Origin: Gammaproteobacteria bacterium
GTDB taxonomy: Bacteria; Pseudomonadota; Gammaproteobacteria; Pseudomonadales; Pseudohongiellaceae
Direction: 5' to 3'
Assembly: GCA_030427065.1 (NCBI GenBank)
Contig: JAUHWU010000011.1
Coordinates: forward strand, 1 to 46,600
DNA length: 46,600 nucleotides
The position numbers and the translations under genes were made by a program. Positions 42,660 to 46,600 of this stretch are shown here, piece after piece. The notes below the pieces were generated by a model. It had not been told where the DNA came from. It saw nothing but the letters and a program-made list of their open reading frames with translations, and did no database searches. The first letter of the stretch is position 1; each line of letters begins with the position of its first letter.

Positions 42660-42933
42660 TACTGGGGACTTCCTGTAAATTTACTGTTGCTTGGCTGTAG
42701 TTGGTGTAATTTCCAGATTATAACAGCTCTTGTCGCTTAACGATGCTCCCTGATGTGCTTGGTTATTATGGTTGTTTGCGACTGCCAGCCTGAATGGTGG
42801 AATACCGTTAATTGCTCACCAATATATACGATTCATTTCGCAAATTACGCTGGCAGCGTTACAATACCCGCCTTTTTTCATCACGGGCAAGTAATAGTCG
42901 CCCCAAGTCTAGTTGTCACATCAGGAGAGTTTG
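42660..42933. promoter_or_regulatory. Divergent pyrC/argG promoter region
   Basis: About 270 bp. TTACAATACCCG near 42858 could be the -10 of argG, but no -35 stands out. The argG ATG has CAGGAGAG upstream. I found no convincing ARG box pair by eye and no riboswitch. Confidence 0.35.
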
Positions 42934-44148
42934 ATGTCGGATATCAAGAAAGTTGTATTGGCTTATTCAGGTGGCCTGGATACTTCAGTAATCGCCAAAT
43001 GGTTGATGGATGTATATCAGTGTGAGGTCGTCACATTTACCGCTGATGTGGGGCAGGGCAAGGAAGTTGAGCCTGCTCGCGCCAAGGCAGAGGCGCTGGG
43101 AATTAAGGAAATTTATATTGATGATATCCGCGAAGAATTCGTACGTGATTTTGTCTTTCCCATGTTTCGTGCCAACACTGTTTACGAAGGCGAATACCTG
43201 CTGGGCACCTCCATTGCACGCCCTCTGATTGCCAAACGACTGGTGGAAATTGCCGAGGAAACCGGCGCTGATGCTGTTTCCCATGGTGCTACCGGTAAAG
43301 GCAATGACCAGGTGCGCTTTGAACTGGGTGCCTACGCACTGAAACCGGGAATCAAGATCATTGCGCCCTGGCGTGAATGGGATTTGAATTCCCGTGAGAA
43401 GCTCATGGCCTATTGCAAGGAACACAATATTTCTGTTGAGCAAAAACGTGGCAATGAATCACCGTATTCGATGGACGCGAACCTGCTGCATATCTCCTAT
43501 GAAGGCGGCATTCTGGAGGATCCTTCTGCAGAGCCCGAGGAAAGCATGTGGCTGTGGTCAGTGTCTCCCGAGAATGCGCCAGACGAACCTGCCTATATTG
43601 AGCTTGAGTTTGAGCAAGGCGATATTGTGGCCATTAATGGCGAGAAACTATCACCGGCCACAATACTTGAAGAGTTGAACAGGATAGGGGGAGCCAATGG
43701 TATCGGTCGTACGGATATTGTTGAAAACCGTTATGTGGGGATGAAAGCCCGGGGCTGTTATGAAACCCCGGGTGGCACCATCATGCTGAAAGCACACAGA
43801 GCCATTGAATCGTTGACGCTGGACCGTGAAGCGGCGCATTTGAAAGATGAATTGATGCCACGCTATGCCTCGCTGATTTATAACGGCTATTGGTGGTCGC
43901 CAGAGCGTGAAGCGCTGCAGGCGTTGATTGATAAAACCCAGGAGCATGTGAACGGCACGGTCCGTCTCAAGCTTTACAAGGGTAATGTTATCGTTGTCGG
44001 TCGTCAGTCAGAAGAATCTCTCTATGATGACATGGTGGCGTCTTTCGAAGATGATGCCGGCGCCTATGATCAGCATGACGCCGAGGGCTTCATTAAACTG
44101 AATGCTTTGCGTTTGCGCACACTGGCCAGCAAGCGCAAGGAATCGTAA
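42934..44148 (+). CDS. argG: Argininosuccinate synthase
   Basis: Joins citrulline and aspartate using ATP, the penultimate arginine step. The PP-loop motif [10 protein letters not shown] (residues about 9-18) is followed by [51 protein letters not shown] and the C-terminal block with [12 protein letters not shown]. Length 404. The ATG at 42934 (CAGGAG upstream) is chosen over the in-frame upstream ATG at 42913. It converges on nth across a strong hairpin. Confidence 0.97.
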   Translation: MSDIKKVVLAYSGGLDTSVIAKWLMDVYQCEVVTFTADVGQGKEVEPARAKAEALGIKEIYIDDIREEFVRDFVFPMFRANTVYEGEYLLGTSIARPLIAKRLVEIAEETGADAVSHGATGKGNDQVRFELGAYALKPGIKIIAPWREWDLNSREKLMAYCKEHNISVEQKRGNESPYSMDANLLHISYEGGILEDPSAEPEESMWLWSVSPENAPDEPAYIELEFEQGDIVAINGEKLSPATILEELNRIGGANGIGRTDIVENRYVGMKARGCYETPGGTIMLKAHRAIESLTLDREAAHLKDELMPRYASLIYNGYWWSPEREALQALIDKTQEHVNGTVRLKLYKGNVIVVGRQSEESLYDDMVASFEDDAGAYDQHDAEGFIKLNALRLRTLASKRKES

Positions 44149-44216
44149 AACCTTAAAAAACAATAGGCAAGGCAGGCCAGCTTAGTCTGTGGTCAGGCGC
44201 TGACAATTGTCGGCTT

Positions 44217-44247
44217 TTCAGGGCGAACCTAACACCTTCGCCCTGAA
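44217..44247. terminator. Bidirectional hairpin between argG and nth
   Basis: TTCAGGGCGAA (44217-44227) pairs perfectly with TTCGCCCTGAA (44237-44247), an 11-bp stem with a 9-base loop, next to a short T-run. It lies between convergent genes. Confidence 0.7.
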
Positions 44248-44255
44248 CTGACGGT

Positions 44256-44891
44256 CTAGTCCAGTTCTTTGTTTTTATATTCACACAGGTCTGAAATAAC
44301 GCAGGAGCCGCAACGTGGTTTGCGTGCGACGCAGGTATATCTGCCATGGAGAATAAGCCAGTGGTGGGCATCCAGAATGAATTCTTTCGGTATGAACTTC
44401 ATCAGTTTCTTTTCCACTTCCAGCACATTTTTACCCGGCGCAATTCCGGTGCGGTTGGATACTCTGAAGATATGCGTGTCTACCGCCATGGCAGCTTCGC
44501 GGAAGGCCGTATTGAGGACGACATTGGCGGTTTTACGGCCAACACCGGGCAAGGCTTCCAGTGCTTCCCTGGTATTGGGCACTTGCGAGCCATGTTGCTC
44601 AATGAGAATTTTGCAGGTTTTGATGATATTGGCCGCCTTGGTATTAAACAGACCGATGGTCTTGATGTAATTTCTCAGTTTTTTTTCACCCAGGGCGACG
44701 ATAGCTTTCGGAGAGTTGGCCACAGGAAACAGTTTTTCGGTGGCTTTGTTTACACTGACATCGGTGGCCTGGGCTGAAAGCATGACGGCGATCAGCAGCT
44801 CAAAGGTTGAATCGTATTTCAATTCCGTGGTGGGCGTGGGGTTTTCGTTACGCAGGCGTGTAAAAATCTCGGTTCGTTTTGTTTTATTCAT
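44256..44891 (-). CDS. nth: Endonuclease III
   Basis: A bifunctional DNA glycosylase/AP lyase for oxidised pyrimidines. The helix-hairpin-helix is [13 protein letters not shown] with the catalytic Lys, and the catalytic Asp is in [13 protein letters not shown]. The [4Fe-4S] cluster uses [17 protein letters not shown] (four Cys with spacing 6-2-5). Length 211. The start overlaps the end of rsxE (ATGA), as in the E. coli rsx-nth operon. Confidence 0.97.
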   Translation of the reverse strand: MNKTKRTEIFTRLRNENPTPTTELKYDSTFELLIAVMLSAQATDVSVNKATEKLFPVANSPKAIVALGEKKLRNYIKTIGLFNTKAANIIKTCKILIEQHGSQVPNTREALEALPGVGRKTANVVLNTAFREAAMAVDTHIFRVSNRTGIAPGKNVLEVEKKLMKFIPKEFILDAHHWLILHGRYTCVARKPRCGSCVISDLCEYKNKELD

Positions 44892-45664
44892 CCGGTCACC
44901 CTGACGCGCTTGCCTGCCGTTGGCTGCGGTTTTTGAGGAGAGGGACTGGCGAGTTTCCTGTCAATAATATTCTTCAAGGCAATAAGGCCGCCCATAAAAA
45001 GAAAGGCGCCCGGTGGCAGGATAGCCAGCAGAAAAGGTTTATAGCTGGACGATAGCTGCACGGTCCAGTTGCCAGCAAAAGGCAGCAGACGGTCCATATT
45101 GGCAAATATGGCGCCGGTTCCGGCTAATTCCCTGAACATGCTAAGCACGAGCAGAACGCCGGCAAAACCCAAACCGGTCATCAAACCATCGAGAAGTGAA
45201 GGGACCAGGGCATTTTTCGAGGCAAAGCTTTCCGCACGGCCGAGAATGGTGCAATTGGTGACGATGAGGGGAATGAAGATGCCCAGTGCCTGATAGAGTT
45301 CGATGGCAAATGCATGGAGCAGTAATTCTGCACAGGTAGTGAAAGTCGCAATAATCAGCACAAATACCGGCAGACGAATAGCGGGGCCTAGCCGGTGCCG
45401 ACTCAGGGAGACCATGCCATTGGATCCCAGTAATACGCCGATTGTAGCCAGTCCCAAACCGGATGCATTGACGACAGAGTTGCTCACTGCCAGTAAAGGG
45501 CACAGGCCAAGCAGCTGAACCAGTGCGGCATTATTGGTCCACAGCCCCTGCCTGATAATTTCCCTGCTTTCAGCCCTGGCGGGTGACCCGGCTTTCGGCC
45601 CGGAGTCAGGCGAAATGGGATTCAGGCTGGAATTGGAATTGGAATTGGAAGTAGATAGCGCCAT
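44888..45664 (-). CDS. rsxE: Ion-translocating electron transport complex subunit RsxE
   Basis: A membrane subunit of the Rsx/Rnf complex, which transfers electrons from NADH to ferredoxin or to SoxR and pumps ions. Six helices are visible, with [67 protein letters not shown] and [16 protein letters not shown]. About 35 extra N-terminal residues precede the family core and start with an SNSNSN run encoded by a GGAATT hexamer repeat. The ATG at 45664 is two bases after the rsxG stop. Confidence 0.93.
   Translation of the reverse strand: MALSTSNSNSNSSLNPISPDSGPKAGSPARAESREIIRQGLWTNNAALVQLLGLCPLLAVSNSVVNASGLGLATIGVLLGSNGMVSLSRHRLGPAIRLPVFVLIIATFTTCAELLLHAFAIELYQALGIFIPLIVTNCTILGRAESFASKNALVPSLLDGLMTGLGFAGVLLVLSMFRELAGTGAIFANMDRLLPFAGNWTVQLSSSYKPFLLAILPPGAFLFMGGLIALKNIIDRKLASPSPQKPQPTAGKRVRVTG
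45629..45650. repeat. GGAATT hexamer repeat in the rsxE 5' end
   Basis: Three perfect GGAATT units plus a partial fourth, read on the minus strand as AATTCC and encoding Ser-Asn repeats. Changes in copy number would be in frame. Confidence 0.7.
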
Positions 45665-45666
45665 TA

Positions 45667-46335
45667 TCAAATCCGGTTTATGGAACTCGCAAGCTGGTCC
45701 TGGTTTAACTGAAAAAAAGTCAGCGCTCTTTCTACCGCATTAAGCACGGCCCGGGTAGTAATGGTAGCACCGACCAGTTGATCAAATTCGCCACCCTCTT
45801 TAATAACCTTCCAGCGGGATTGTCGCGGATTCGTCAATGATTTGCCATCGAAGCCAAGAATCCAGTCTGAAATCGTAAAATCTATTTTGTCCCCCAATCC
45901 GGGCGTTTCTTTATGTGCCAGTACGCGTACTGCCGAAACCTGGCCATTGGCCAGAATCCCCACCAGCAAAAGTATATTGCCGCTGTAACCGTCATGGGCT
46001 TCAACCGGGAGAATGATGCCTGAAAACATACCATCGAGTTGGCCGCTATAGGCCTGGCGTGGGAAAGAGAGTTGCAAGAGGTCAGGCTGGCTGAAGGAAG
46101 GGGCATCAGGAGTCAGAGTAAATGTATCCAGCAGCAGATCGTTATCATGCAGAGCTTGAGGAAAAACTTCAGCAAGCGCGCGGCGCTCCGCAAGGCGCTG
46201 TTGTTCCTGGATTCTGTCCACAGTTGCCAGGTTGACTACGCCAAGTAACAGAGCGGCCAGCAGGGCAAAAAAACCGAGTACAAGCGTGGTTTTGATAATA
46301 GTGGTGCGCAGGCTGTTTGTTGTGTCATTGTCCAT
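45667..46335 (-). CDS. rsxG: Electron transport complex subunit RsxG
   Basis: The periplasmic FMN-binding subunit of the Rsx complex. One N-terminal membrane anchor (about residues 15-38) is followed by a soluble domain. The covalent FMN attachment site is in [11 protein letters not shown] with the threonine cluster, and the preceding [13 protein letters not shown] is typical. Length 222. It overlaps the end of rsxD by 11 bp and runs into rsxE, so the order is rsxD-rsxG-rsxE-nth. Confidence 0.95.
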   Translation of the reverse strand: MDNDTTNSLRTTIIKTTLVLGFFALLAALLLGVVNLATVDRIQEQQRLAERRALAEVFPQALHDNDLLLDTFTLTPDAPSFSQPDLLQLSFPRQAYSGQLDGMFSGIILPVEAHDGYSGNILLLVGILANGQVSAVRVLAHKETPGLGDKIDFTISDWILGFDGKSLTNPRQSRWKVIKEGGEFDQLVGATITTRAVLNAVERALTFFQLNQDQLASSINRI

Positions 46336-46600
46336 GGCTGCTTCCGTTTTGCTGCAGGCGTACGAAATAATCTATAGCCGGGGCGGCAAAGTTCGCCAAC
46401 AGGACAGCAAAGGCGACACCATCAGGATAGGCTCCCCAAATGCGGATACAGTAAATCAACAGGCCAATAAGCCCACCGTAAACCAGTTTGGCCTGCTTAG
46501 TGGCAGGGCCTGAAACCGGGTCTGTTGCAATAAAGAATGCGCCAAACATGGCAGAGCCCCCAAACAGGTGAAAAAACGGCGAACCATGACTGGCTGAGCT
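46325..46600 (-). CDS. rsxD: Electron transport complex subunit RsxD, C-terminal part
   Basis: Open from the window edge (46600) to its stop at 46325, so 5'-incomplete. It reads SPFFHLFGGSAMFGAFFIATDPVSG and later AKLVYGGLIGLLIYCIRIWGAYPDGVAFAVLLAN, the conserved end of RnfD/RsxD, a membrane subunit of the complex. The codon for the internal ATG at 46549 is not the start; the reading frame is open beyond it. Confidence 0.92.
   Translation of the reverse strand, partial: SSASHGSPFFHLFGGSAMFGAFFIATDPVSGPATKQAKLVYGGLIGLLIYCIRIWGAYPDGVAFAVLLANFAAPAIDYFVRLQQNGSSHGQ

Overview
The window looks like a chromosomal segment of a free-living, aerobic gammaproteobacterium. Moderate G+C content, class Ia ribonucleotide reductase with a Pseudomonas-like NrdB core, PilU, RNase T, PyrC of the E. 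coli type, an RsxDGE-nth block and the order argF ... grxD ... bfr/bfd ... rnt-pyrC-argG ... nth-rsxE all fit that. From memory, the same order runs through one neighbourhood of the Pseudomonas aeruginosa chromosome (roughly PA3489-PA3538). The exact genus cannot be fixed from the sequence alone; Cellvibrionales/Pseudohongiella-like marine relatives are a guess. I see no rRNA, tRNA, phage, transposase, integron or CRISPR.

Layout. (1) 1-3520: a small membrane protein, a 550-bp AT-rich gap with a cluster of DnaA boxes, an unknown acidic protein, prfC, and a broken inverted paralogue of the first gene. (2) 3636-5845: pilU and pyrB. (3) 5997-11186: an accessory stretch with a flavin monooxygenase, divergent from a Tat-exported Rieske protein plus a lipoprotein PQQ dehydrogenase carrying a lanthanide-type Asp-x-Asp signature, then a DUF4159 protein flanked by two direct copies of a composite repeat. 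(4) 11547-21334: housekeeping and stress genes (sbcB, an NRAMP-like transporter, an acyltransferase, a DinG-type helicase, yghU, cysC, a secreted cyclophilin with an insert, two small unknowns). (5) 21441-26794: nrdB, nrdA and a 900-bp control region with NrdR boxes, a DnaA box, hairpins and short tandem repeats. (6) 26795-29673: argD-argF-ABC ATPase operon. (7) 30018-36755: an orphan hydantoinase B, grxD, an EamA exporter, a DUF6152 protein, a secreted cupin/SMP-30 fusion, a YkoF-like protein with a PnuC-type transporter. (8) 36814-46600: bfr, bfd with a Fur box, an Aas-like acyl-ACP/CoA synthetase, a tandem universal stress protein, pyrC-rnt, argG, and the rsxD(partial)-rsxG-rsxE-nth operon.

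Pathway links: pyrB and pyrC supply pyrimidines, argD, argF and argG supply arginine, nrdAB makes deoxynucleotides, and bfr/bfd/grxD/rsx/nth form an iron, Fe-S and oxidative-damage theme. The most distinctive part is the Rieske/PQQ dehydrogenase pair. Its four predicted metal and catalytic residues are intact and it has the extra Asp typical of lanthanide enzymes, but it lacks the vicinal disulfide and any neighbouring cytochrome c, so a Rieske protein may be its electron acceptor. Second are the DnaA-box cluster (616-823) and the multi-site nrdA control region.
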